From a virus: a DNA stretch of 45,370 nt. Made by a program: the position numbers and the translations under genes. The notes beneath the pieces are model-generated. The model was not told the origin of the DNA, made no database searches, and was given only the letters and a program-made list of their open reading frames with translations. Location: the IMG/VR virus record IMGVR_UViG_3300025276_000060, positions 1-45,370 of that record, one strand, 5' to 3'. This document shows positions 15,595 through 24,125 of this stretch, piece by piece (the first letter of the stretch is position 1; every line of letters begins with the position of its first letter).

Positions 15595-18371
15595 TTTACT
15601 ACGCAGACCCTACTAAAGATGGTGAAATTATCGAATGTGATAACATATCATCTTTTTTATTGTCTCGATTTACTACACGTGACGAACTGCTTGATTTGCG
15701 ATTTTTTGACAATGATATTCTTGACCATGAGATTGACCAGACAGGTGGTGAATTTTTAAGTATTAACGAAGGTGTTGTTGCCATAACTCACGATTCAATG
15801 ATACCTCGCGGTGCAACGGCTGTATGGTATGTAGTAGTGGCTGTGATTGCTGCTGCTGCTACTATATTACTCACACCCGATATACCGCAATTGGTTGCTG
15901 AAACAGGCGGTTCAGACCAACCTTCAGGTACTAACCGCTTAAGTGACAGTAACAATGAAGCACGTATTGACCAGCGTATTGACGATATTTTTGGCACCGT
16001 TAACCGTCACGTACCTTCGTTGTGGCAAGTACCGTTTCGGATAGGTGTTAACAACCAAGAGGTTGAAATATTATATCTTTGTATCGGTCGTGGTAAATAC
16101 CAAATAGACACCTCTAACTGGTATGACGGTGATACACCAATCCAAAATATACCTAATGCGTCAGTCAACATATATGGCCCTAACACTAATCCTAACGTAG
16201 ATACACCTGAAACCGTCATTGGTGGATTAATTGATTATGAAGTCGGTGTGTATAAGCAATCAAACGACCTCAACCCGTCTGAACTGATACCACCTAATGA
16301 AGTTGATAATGCTAACGTCGATTGGAAACTTACCGGCTCAGGTAGTACAGGTGTAATGGATGCAACCAACATACCTGATGATTTTGATATGGTTGATTAT
16401 TACAGTGTTGGTCAAAAAATCAAACTTACTGACTTTAATTACTTTAAACAAGACGGGGCAATAAGTCTTTACGAACTTGACACGATTCCTGTTATAGCAA
16501 GAACGTTTACCGCTTATGAAGCACCAATTGATTTAGGGCAGGGTGGTACAATTGAATATGAAATAACGGCTGTGACAGCTACGTCATTGACTGTGACTAT
16601 ACCTTCTACCGCTAGTGCTGCCGTTTTGACTGCATGGTCTGAAATGTCTAATTATTCAATACGGTCACTCTCAGCCGAAATTACTTTCCCTGTAATCGCT
16701 GGTGGTGATGTTTACTATATATTCAGTACACTTGTAAGAACTGGAATATGGGGAACTAAATTTGAAGACACTTACTATGAAGTTGATATTGTAGACTTTA
16801 CTTACAACCCTTTAGCTGGTGAATTTATCAGTTCAATTGTGGGGCCCGTGTTCACAGGTGAAGGTGTAACTAAAGTATTATTAAATTTCGTAAGCTCCAA
16901 TGGTTTTTATAAATTAGTGAGAAACGTTGAAACTAAAGTGACTGCTGATATTCAGATTAAAGTGTATGAGGTTGATGAAAATGGTGACGAGACAGGTAAT
17001 ATGACACCGTTCATTGAAACATATGAAAGTAACTCAACATCAATTACTAAGTCTGTATTTCAAACAGTGATAATTGAGTTACCGTATAGTCGAACTAAAA
17101 TAACGGCTGAGAGATTGACGTTTCGTGATAAGTATGAGGACGTTAGTGCTGCTGATGTCGTCGAATGGCGTGACGTATATACGTTTAAACCAGTAAGTGA
17201 TGACCATTTCGGTGACGCAACAACAGCGATGGTTTTAATACCAAGTAACACACAGTCTCGACTTATTAAACAGCGCAAACAGAATGTTGATGTAACTCGT
17301 TTAATAACTGAATACCAAGGCAACGGTGTATTTGGCCCTGCTGAAAGCTATGCAACCGACCAGTTTGACCAAATACTAATACATCAAGCACTAGACCCTT
17401 ATATAGGGCGGTTGTCACTAGAAAACATTAATGCAGATGGTTATATGGACGTTCGAGACGAAATAGTTGACTACTTTGGTTCAGATATAATGACTCGATT
17501 CGGTTACGACTTCGACACAGTGAACATGACATTTCAAGATACTTTTATGCTTGTATGTGACACTGTGATGTGTACGCCTTATGTGCAACTCGGTGTGTAC
17601 GATATATTCTTTGAGAAGAAACAAACAGTGTCGTCCATGCAAATTACCTGTCGTAATAAAATGATAAATAGTGAAAGTCGAAAAACTGATTACGACCGTA
17701 AAAACGATGGTGTCGAAATATCTTACAGGGACAATACTGACGGTGTGGTCAATACGATTTATTTACCTTCAGACCAGTCATCACGTAACCCTGAACGTAT
17801 CGAACTAAAAGGTTGTACCACAGCTCTACAGGCCACACGGTATGGTAATAGAGTTTATAATCGTCAGAAGTATCAAATTGAATATGTCGAATTTGACGTT
17901 GACGAGTTTGGTCGTAACATTATACCTAACAAACGTATCGACTCACCTGATAGTACCCGTTTCACTAAACGTGTCGGTGTGACCAATGGATATAAAGTAT
18001 ACGATGGTGAGGTTGTTGAGGTTAACGGTATGACTGTGGAATTGTCAGAACCATGTGAATTTATTGAAGGTGAAGACCACTATATTACATTTACCACAGT
18101 AACAGGTGATAACTCAGCACCGATTTTATGTACTCAAACAGACGAGTTTACAGTATCATTATCAACACTACCCGCTGAACCGATTTATGACGGCTATGAA
18201 AAAGACCGTACAAAATATATACTGGTTTCAGAACAGTTAAAAGACTCGGTTGCGTTAATACCTAAAACGATTGAGTTTAGCTTAGATGATAACGGTGCTG
18301 AAGTTCATACTATAAGCTCTGTAAATTATACTGATAAATACTATCAAAACGACTTAGATGAATTGGAGTAA
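15582..18371 (+). CDS. Central tail tip / host specificity protein J-like
   Basis: The 929-aa protein occupies the place and size of the central tail hub. One hydrophobic segment (about residues 80-101, VWYVVVAVIAAAATILL) is found in many J-like proteins of phages with the same DUF1833-peptidase-J order. The C-terminal half is beta-rich with repeated Thr/Val/Asp strands and is likely the receptor-side fibronectin-like region. No catalytic motif is visible. It follows the peptidase with a short overlap and precedes the fibre gene. Confidence 0.82.
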   Translation: MVKIIYYADPTKDGEIIECDNISSFLLSRFTTRDELLDLRFFDNDILDHEIDQTGGEFLSINEGVVAITHDSMIPRGATAVWYVVVAVIAAAATILLTPDIPQLVAETGGSDQPSGTNRLSDSNNEARIDQRIDDIFGTVNRHVPSLWQVPFRIGVNNQEVEILYLCIGRGKYQIDTSNWYDGDTPIQNIPNASVNIYGPNTNPNVDTPETVIGGLIDYEVGVYKQSNDLNPSELIPPNEVDNANVDWKLTGSGSTGVMDATNIPDDFDMVDYYSVGQKIKLTDFNYFKQDGAISLYELDTIPVIARTFTAYEAPIDLGQGGTIEYEITAVTATSLTVTIPSTASAAVLTAWSEMSNYSIRSLSAEITFPVIAGGDVYYIFSTLVRTGIWGTKFEDTYYEVDIVDFTYNPLAGEFISSIVGPVFTGEGVTKVLLNFVSSNGFYKLVRNVETKVTADIQIKVYEVDENGDETGNMTPFIETYESNSTSITKSVFQTVIIELPYSRTKITAERLTFRDKYEDVSAADVVEWRDVYTFKPVSDDHFGDATTAMVLIPSNTQSRLIKQRKQNVDVTRLITEYQGNGVFGPAESYATDQFDQILIHQALDPYIGRLSLENINADGYMDVRDEIVDYFGSDIMTRFGYDFDTVNMTFQDTFMLVCDTVMCTPYVQLGVYDIFFEKKQTVSSMQITCRNKMINSESRKTDYDRKNDGVEISYRDNTDGVVNTIYLPSDQSSRNPERIELKGCTTALQATRYGNRVYNRQKYQIEYVEFDVDEFGRNIIPNKRIDSPDSTRFTKRVGVTNGYKVYDGEVVEVNGMTVELSEPCEFIEGEDHYITFTTVTGDNSAPILCTQTDEFTVSLSTLPAEPIYDGYEKDRTKYILVSEQLKDSVALIPKTIEFSLDDNGAEVHTISSVNYTDKYYQNDLDELE

Positions 18372-18375
18372 ACAA

Positions 18376-20622
18376 ATGGCTACAGACCCAACCACGCTAC
18401 CAACCATAGCAAATATACAACAGTCTAAAAAGGATATGGACGATATTAACACCTTCACTGTTGGTACACAGGATAATTTCGTTGACAATACAGGTCGGAC
18501 TCGAAGAACCATTGAAGGTATTAATAGTGAGTTTGATTCAATGCAGTCAGGGGAGTTAACAGCCCAAGCGGTTAATGCAGCAGATAGGGCTGCATTATCA
18601 GCAGATGTAGCATTAGTTAACTCAACAGTCTACCCCGACGAAGTGACAGGTCGTGTAGCAGTTGCTGACGGTAATTACTTTAAAGTTATTGGGTCTGGTG
18701 ATGTCGCAGCGTATGAATATCAACGCGTTAATGAGTCAACATCAATTTTTATAACAGCATACCCCTCAATTGAAGGGATTCCTCTACCAACATATTTTGT
18801 TGATGGGCAAAACGCGCCAATAGTTAGCGGATTAAGCATAACATTTACTGGTTTCTCTTTTTTGTATTATGAAGATAAACGATTGCAGATACCAAGCGGA
18901 ACTTACACATTTACATTGCCTCATCAGTTTTTAACTATTGATAAAAGCGGGACTGTGAGTTTGAAGTATTATACTGACGAAGCCCTTAAAGATTGCTTTG
19001 TTATAGCAAAGACTACACCTGATAGTGAGGTTATACCTAACTCCATGCTTTACCCTATAAGCCAGAACGAAAAAACTAAGAGCATTCTTGATATTAGCCA
19101 AGGCGATTACATTGAGTTCTTAAATACGGGTAGCTACAACTCCTCTGGTGTAATAGATGCTGGACTCGGCGGGTACAACATAGAGAAGGAAATAACAAGA
19201 GCGGGTAGCTACTCAATAGGCTGGTGGATTGGCGGAACGTCTAGGGCTGTACTCGCTGTAAATGACAATGACGAGATAATGAAAGTTTGGAATGGTGATT
19301 ATTTCAACTACAGACTAAATAGAATAATACACGTTCCAGAAGGTGCAACAAAGCTTTTACTTACATCGTATGGTGATAACCCTAAAAACGGTTATCTAAC
19401 AAAGATTGAGGACGCAAGCGAAGGGGAAAGAGGTGTAATTGATAACGAGCAAGTATCACTCGTATCTACTAATGATGATAGTGAAATTCCTTATGTGGAA
19501 GTGCAGGGCTACCTGTGGAGCGATGGTAACTGGAGGTTCCCAGACGGCACTAGTCGCGCAAGAATTTATACCGTTGATGAAAATGAAACCTATGATTTTT
19601 ATTGGAGTAACGCCCCAACTGGTACTGATATGGCCTTTAGCTCTAAAGAAATAATAGGCCAATTATCTCACATGGAGAGTTATGGTCGTCTTGATTACAA
19701 CGGACTACCTGTCAACGGAATAAAGCTTGATGTGGAGCAGAACACTATAAACGGCGAAACGTTTGATAGGTTTATTTGTAAAAGCATAACGCCGCCAGCA
19801 GGAACCAAGCGGGTTATCATACAAACGCAATATAACACTGTCCCAACTGACAACGTAAGAATTTACAAGCGTAGAGGTGCAAGCCCACAACACAAAAACC
19901 AACCTAGAGTTAATTCCTCTATTGTCGTTTGTGGTGATTCTGTTAGTCAGAATGCACCGTCTGAGATAGGTAAGGAACGATTGCGCAACGAGTACGGTTG
20001 CAACGTTGAAACATATGGTGTTGGCGGTAGCGGCTGGGCTATAAACTCTTACCTGTCTGGCACATATACCAATAACGTTTCAGGGGTCTATCAAATAGAA
20101 GAGCTGGTTAAACCAACGTCAGATGTTTTTGATATTTACTGTTTATCTGCAACAGTCAATGACCCGATCACACACCAAAAAGCCATAGGTTCATTGACTG
20201 ATTGTGTTCCGTATCTAAAGATCGGAAGCGATCCTGATTTAACAGATCCAAATTTAGATACAATGCTGGGCGGTTTAAACTTTTCAATACAACGTATTTA
20301 TGAAAAGAATCCAAACGCTAGAATTGTAATAGCAACCATGAACAAAGTGTTTTTAACTAACACATCATCTGGTTATAGTTTAGAGGCGGGTTATGATCCA
20401 AATGATACAAGTACAAATAGTCATGGGAGTACTTATTATGAATACGTTGAAGCAGTTAGAAGCCTAGGTAACAGATGGGGCATTCCAATTGTTGATATAT
20501 ACGGTGAGTCTGGAATAAATGAACTAAATAAGAGTGAAAACATGTTTGACTCGTACCATCCAAAAGAAGCTGGGTACGAGTCAATGTGGTCTCTTTGGAT
20601 CGACAAGATAATAAACTCTTAG
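18376..20622 (+). CDS. Tail fibre/spike with C-terminal SGNH esterase domain
   Basis: The 748-aa receptor-binding protein has an N-terminal attachment region (about residues 1-110), a beta-rich middle, and an SGNH hydrolase at the C-terminus. GDSVS gives nucleophile Ser522, GVGGSGW is the oxyanion block, TVND holds Asn595, and DSYHPKEAGY gives His728. It probably deacylates a surface polysaccharide during adsorption. I chose ATG at 18376 because GGAG lies 7 nt upstream; the ATG at 18358 lies inside the hub gene and has no clear site. Codon choice from about 18780 onward resembles the other SGNH gene rather than the tail genes, consistent with module exchange. Confidence 0.85.
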   Translation: MATDPTTLPTIANIQQSKKDMDDINTFTVGTQDNFVDNTGRTRRTIEGINSEFDSMQSGELTAQAVNAADRAALSADVALVNSTVYPDEVTGRVAVADGNYFKVIGSGDVAAYEYQRVNESTSIFITAYPSIEGIPLPTYFVDGQNAPIVSGLSITFTGFSFLYYEDKRLQIPSGTYTFTLPHQFLTIDKSGTVSLKYYTDEALKDCFVIAKTTPDSEVIPNSMLYPISQNEKTKSILDISQGDYIEFLNTGSYNSSGVIDAGLGGYNIEKEITRAGSYSIGWWIGGTSRAVLAVNDNDEIMKVWNGDYFNYRLNRIIHVPEGATKLLLTSYGDNPKNGYLTKIEDASEGERGVIDNEQVSLVSTNDDSEIPYVEVQGYLWSDGNWRFPDGTSRARIYTVDENETYDFYWSNAPTGTDMAFSSKEIIGQLSHMESYGRLDYNGLPVNGIKLDVEQNTINGETFDRFICKSITPPAGTKRVIIQTQYNTVPTDNVRIYKRRGASPQHKNQPRVNSSIVVCGDSVSQNAPSEIGKERLRNEYGCNVETYGVGGSGWAINSYLSGTYTNNVSGVYQIEELVKPTSDVFDIYCLSATVNDPITHQKAIGSLTDCVPYLKIGSDPDLTDPNLDTMLGGLNFSIQRIYEKNPNARIVIATMNKVFLTNTSSGYSLEAGYDPNDTSTNSHGSTYYEYVEAVRSLGNRWGIPIVDIYGESGINELNKSENMFDSYHPKEAGYESMWSLWIDKIINS

Positions 20623-20717
20623 TTTTTGGCTACGTGGTCTTTGTAAAGTAAATAGCAAAGACCACACGTTAAAATTAAAGCTATAACGATTGCTGGTAAA
20701 TCTGATAATTCTGGCAT
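20619..20717 (-). CDS. 32-aa single-span membrane peptide
   Basis: A 32-residue ORF reads MPELSDLPAIVIALILTCGL then a short basic tail. It has one predicted membrane span and a positively charged end. The ribosome site AGGAG lies 7 nt before the ATG and overlaps the stop of the DNA polymerase gene, so it is probably translated after it. It overlaps the stop of the fibre gene on the other strand by 4 nt. I do not recognise it; a small inner-membrane effector or holin-like peptide is possible. Confidence 0.6.
   Translation of the reverse strand: MPELSDLPAIVIALILTCGLCYLLYKDHVAKN
20634..20665. terminator. Hairpin between the converging late and replication operons
   Basis: GTGGTCTTTG at 20634-20643 pairs perfectly with CAAAGACCAC at 20656-20665 across a 12-nt loop. 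Both transcription units end here, so a bidirectional stop is expected. No long T-run follows on either strand, so if it terminates it may need Rho or act as an RNA-end protector. It lies inside the small membrane peptide gene. Confidence 0.5.
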
Positions 20718-20727
20718 TTGTTTACTC

Positions 20728-22914
20728 CTAGTTGTTTAATAACTCATCGACTAACTTTCTAGTCTTTGACACATAGAACTCGATGTTAATGTCCGAAAGG
20801 TCAAGCGCATCGAGTTTATTACATACAGTCACGTTATACTTAGGGTTAACACCAGTACGTCGAATAGGCGGTTCACCACTCGGTGGCTCACATTCTTGCC
20901 ACTTACCAGACGGTGCATTCTTAGATTGTCTCACAGTGCAAGTATCAACGTGTTTCCAGAAAGGTTTAATCAACCAATCACGCTTTTGATTCTCAGTAGG
21001 TAGCATCTCTTTGATTAACTTACCACCACCATTACTCACGAAATAACGGGTGATACGTTGTTGCTCAGTACGAGTGCCGTCGTCGTTTTCTAGGTAAAGC
21101 CAATCAGTACGGTTAACTTTAGTGCGTAACATAAAATCAAGAGGGTTAATTCGCACATGGTTACGTATAAACCTTTCAATGTTTTCACCTCGCACCAGTG
21201 CAGCCTCAGCAGCTTTAGCTACTACAACCATGCTTTGATCTTTGTGCCACGGTAATTCGCGTGTACCGTCGTTATCAGCGGCCAATTCATAGGCATAGGC
21301 ACCGATACGTTTAACCTTCGGTGGACACAATTTACCTTTCTTATCTGTATATGGTTTAGTGACGGCAATATAAGCGTTAACATGAAGAATACACATTTTA
21401 AGGTAATCAACGTGTTCAAGTTCAAGTTGTGTTAACCCTTCCCACCAGTCATTGATAGCATTGGCATGGTCGAGGTATTCGTTAGGGCAAATATAAGTTA
21501 AACCATCGGTATTTATCTGAACCAATCGCACACCTGGTATTTTCATTAATTGTTCGGCCAACATACATAATAGTAATTGGCCGTTAATCGTAATCGCCAT
21601 TGTGTACTGAGGGTCATAGAATGCACTGTGTTTATCGTTAGACTTACCGTACACACCATTTAATGCCAGTTTTAACATACCATTCTCAGCAGTACCCTTG
21701 CCGTAAGTTTTACGCTGTAAGTAAATACCTTTGTAAACAGTACAGAATTTCTCTGTAAGGTGTAGAGGGAACAGATTATTAGCAATAGCTAAGTTAGGGT
21801 AGTAACTGGCAACATCGGAGTCACGTAGCGTCTCATGCGCTTCAGGAACAACGATTGTATTGTGTAAACTACCGTGAATACCACCTGCACCGAAATCAAA
21901 GCGAAACCCATTAACGATTGTGTGTATATTTACAGGTCGCAAGTATTTAATCGATTTCTCGCGGTCTATTTTAGCGTATGTGGACTTAGAACCGTCGAGG
22001 TAATAAACCATGACGTCTTCAGGTTGCATCGTCTCAGCGAGCCGCTCAGTGATGTTAGCGGTACACTTGGTTTTAGATTTATCACGGCTACCGAAAAACC
22101 CTTTAATGGTTTCAGGATTGATGACCGTTTTCTTGAAAAAATCGTGCACTTCTTGAAAGCCGGCTGTCTCGAATTTAATCGATGGTAGCAATACATCACC
22201 CACATTGATTTGAGTACGGTGAGTCTGAATACTTTTATGTGCGCGTATGCCTTCTTTTTCGAGCTCCATCACGAAAAATTCTTCACCGATTTTAGTATCG
22301 TTAAAATTAGTAAAGTCCTTACCGTATTTCTCAGATAACTGGTCACGGAACGCAATTGCTTTTTTACTGTAATCGTAGAATGTACCGGTCGCGAAAACGT
22401 CGTGGTCGTTGTAATCAAGTAAACGGTCTGACTCAGCTCGGTTCAAGGGTTTATTCCAATCGACTTCAAATTCGTCAATGTTATCGAGGCGCATATTAAA
22501 TTCGAGCAGTTTTAACGATGTACGTTTGGCCGCGTTATCGAAGTGGTGAATTTTATAGAGGTCAACCTGTTGAATATAACGTCTGTTGTTCCATATAAAA
22601 TGTTCATAAGCGTTTTCATTGAATGAGTTGATAATCGCCTGTGATTTATTGTACAGAACAGCGTTGTTGATAATGCCACGATAGTCCATTAACAGGTGAA
22701 CCATTGGGTAATCGTAGTGTTCATTGTTGTAACCAACCATGCGCCCGTTAGAGTTTTTCACCTGCATTAAGAAAACGTAAAGGTCTTGACCCTGGTTGAC
22801 CCAATCAGAAATCTCGAAACACCACTTAGCTTTATCTTCCCATCGTGTAAAACGTATAGTGAAAATATTAGGAAGACACTCAATGTCGAATATATAGTTG
22901 CCGGTGAATTGCAT
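20728..22914 (-). CDS. DNA polymerase, family B, with 3'-5' exonuclease
   Basis: The 728-aa replicative polymerase has all exonuclease motifs: FDIE (residues 9-12), NNEHYDYP (about 63-70) and YNDHD (168-172). The polymerase motifs are DSDVASYYP (365-373, motif A), KLALNGVYG (415-423, motif B) and NTDG (468-471, motif C, where DTDS is more usual). The Asp pair for metal binding is intact. The length is short for the family and suggests a compact phage enzyme. GAGG lies upstream of the ATG. It probably works with the PrimPol-helicase and ssDNA-binding protein of the same operon. Confidence 0.93.
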   Translation of the reverse strand: MQFTGNYIFDIECLPNIFTIRFTRWEDKAKWCFEISDWVNQGQDLYVFLMQVKNSNGRMVGYNNEHYDYPMVHLLMDYRGIINNAVLYNKSQAIINSFNENAYEHFIWNNRRYIQQVDLYKIHHFDNAAKRTSLKLLEFNMRLDNIDEFEVDWNKPLNRAESDRLLDYNDHDVFATGTFYDYSKKAIAFRDQLSEKYGKDFTNFNDTKIGEEFFVMELEKEGIRAHKSIQTHRTQINVGDVLLPSIKFETAGFQEVHDFFKKTVINPETIKGFFGSRDKSKTKCTANITERLAETMQPEDVMVYYLDGSKSTYAKIDREKSIKYLRPVNIHTIVNGFRFDFGAGGIHGSLHNTIVVPEAHETLRDSDVASYYPNLAIANNLFPLHLTEKFCTVYKGIYLQRKTYGKGTAENGMLKLALNGVYGKSNDKHSAFYDPQYTMAITINGQLLLCMLAEQLMKIPGVRLVQINTDGLTYICPNEYLDHANAINDWWEGLTQLELEHVDYLKMCILHVNAYIAVTKPYTDKKGKLCPPKVKRIGAYAYELAADNDGTRELPWHKDQSMVVVAKAAEAALVRGENIERFIRNHVRINPLDFMLRTKVNRTDWLYLENDDGTRTEQQRITRYFVSNGGGKLIKEMLPTENQKRDWLIKPFWKHVDTCTVRQSKNAPSGKWQECEPPSGEPPIRRTGVNPKYNVTVCNKLDALDLSDINIEFYVSKTRKLVDELLNN

Positions 22915-22917
22915 TGG

Positions 22918-23187
22918 TTATAATACCTCGAATGCGTGCATGATTAAATTACCATTGTGTAAAAGAACAGTGTCTATGTAACTAATACCACGTTGATACT
23001 CAGGAATGTCTTGACCAGTACCAAACCACACGATTTCTCTATTGACATGAGGTTTCGTGGTTTCGACTTTAAACCAGGTGCAAGGTTGTCCATTCTGAAT
23101 TTTGACACACAAGATTTCAGAGTTTTCAGGTACAGAAAGAACGTTGTCTATTAAATCAAGCTCGAATTTCCAGATTTGTGATGACAT
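22918..23187 (-). CDS. Small DUF7352-like protein
   Basis: The 89-aa protein matches a small phage family with the pattern: aromatic strand, VPENSEILCVKIQNGQPC, a W residue, then FGTGQDIPE and a C-terminal HAFEVL. DUF7352 proteins of this kind are widespread in phage replication regions, but their function is not established. It ends 3 nt before the polymerase gene, so it is co-translated with it. Confidence 0.65.
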   Translation of the reverse strand: MSSQIWKFELDLIDNVLSVPENSEILCVKIQNGQPCTWFKVETTKPHVNREIVWFGTGQDIPEYQRGISYIDTVLLHNGNLIMHAFEVL

Positions 23188-23193
23188 AAATAT

Positions 23194-23547
23194 TTACTCC
23201 TGGGTGTTATCAATGTAACTGTTAATAATATCAGTACAGGTGTCGTTGATACCTTCAGATATAAGGTCATCACGCAACGCAACAAGTACACTGTTAACAC
23301 TAGTGTCTTTAACCTTTTCGTAGACACTATTGAAGATTTGATTTTGCATTTCATTAAATATGTTAAACGACAATTGCTCGAAATCTTGAGTTGCAAAGTC
23401 ATCAAAACTCAGAGTAATACTGTGTGATGACGATTGAACCAACACCTCGTTTTTACTCTGAGATACGATGAACGAAACAGTGAGTCCCGCCTTTTCACAG
23501 ATTTCACCGATAAGACTTACGCGACTATTAATTTTTGATAATGACAT
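23194..23547 (-). CDS. Unrecognised 117-aa replication-operon protein
   Basis: I do not recognise this protein. It is Ser/Asn/Asp-rich with hydrophobic strands near the start and an amphipathic helical C-terminal half, and it has no membrane segment or Cys motif. AAGG lies 8 nt before the ATG. It is 6 nt from the next gene, within the minus-strand replication operon. Confidence 0.65.
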   Translation of the reverse strand: MSLSKINSRVSLIGEICEKAGLTVSFIVSQSKNEVLVQSSSHSITLSFDDFATQDFEQLSFNIFNEMQNQIFNSVYEKVKDTSVNSVLVALRDDLISEGINDTCTDIINSYIDNTQE

Positions 23548-23549
23548 TG

Positions 23550-23622
23550 TTATTTACCTTTTCGTTTAGATGGTGAGAATGTAGAACACTGGTTAAATTT
23601 ACCCATACGACAATTAGTGCAA
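23550..23622 (-). other. Cys-rich coding potential in the +1 frame after the 141-aa gene
   Basis: In the frame shifted +1 relative to the upstream gene, the sequence reads VCCDCTNCRMGKFNQC, then a basic tail ending RKGK and a stop at 23550-23552. Four Cys in CxxC-like spacing look like a zinc site. No start codon with a ribosome site precedes it in this frame. It is either the tail of the upstream gene after a frameshift (natural, mutational or sequencing-derived) or chance. Confidence 0.35.
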
Positions 23623-24048
23623 TCACAACAAACGTGTAAGTTGTTTAAGCTCTGCTAATGATTTACTAAACGCACCCCTTACGAAAATGTCGGTGTCATC
23701 GATACCACCAGTAATAGCAGTAATGTTTTTAGATACCTGTTTACGGTGCTCAACCATGTGATTGTATATTTCGTTAAACTTATCATTCATTTCTTGCGTC
23801 GGTTTAATATCACTGACAACCTCGCGAGTATACAACTCTTCAACTGGGTCAGAACTACATATACGACAATTAGTAAGACCGTCACCGTGGACTAAAATAT
23901 TTTGTTTAACAGTTGAGTCTTTACCTTTTGCGAGGTCTACACCAATGAAATCAGTGTTAACTTTAACAGGGTGGATTAAAACCTCTGGTTCGGTAGGTAG
24001 GTTTCGCTTACCTCGACCGATTAATTGTACTAATGGTAAATCTTTCAT
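23623..24048 (-). CDS. Unrecognised 141-aa protein at the head of the polymerase operon
   Basis: I do not recognise this protein. It contains an acidic/basic mix and one TNCRIC pair of cysteines near residue 70, followed by an Asp/Glu-rich segment and a helical C-terminus. I chose ATG at 24048, after an AGAGAG leader. The longer frame would begin with TTG at 24084, inside the promoter's -10 box. A CxxC-type Cys cluster also lies just downstream in the +1 frame, so the real protein could be longer. Confidence 0.55.
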   Translation of the reverse strand: MKDLPLVQLIGRGKRNLPTEPEVLIHPVKVNTDFIGVDLAKGKDSTVKQNILVHGDGLTNCRICSSDPVEELYTREVVSDIKPTQEMNDKFNEIYNHMVEHRKQVSKNITAITGGIDDTDIFVRGAFSKSLAELKQLTRLL

Positions 24049-24082
24049 AAAATCATTCTCTCTAATTAATTTCAGTACAGAC

Positions 24083-24111
24083 AATATAAACGAGGTTTCC
24101 CTCAGTGTAAA
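24083..24111 (-). promoter_or_regulatory. Leftward promoter of the polymerase operon
   Basis: On the minus strand TTTACA (24106-24111) and TATATT (24083-24088) are separated by 17 nt, a good sigma-70 pair. The -35 box is one arm of the palindrome TGTAAA-N5-TTTACA at 24106-24122, which may be a regulatory site. It fires toward the 141-aa gene, whose ATG lies about 30 nt past the predicted start. Confidence 0.75.
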
Positions 24112-24125
24112 GCATTTTTACAACA

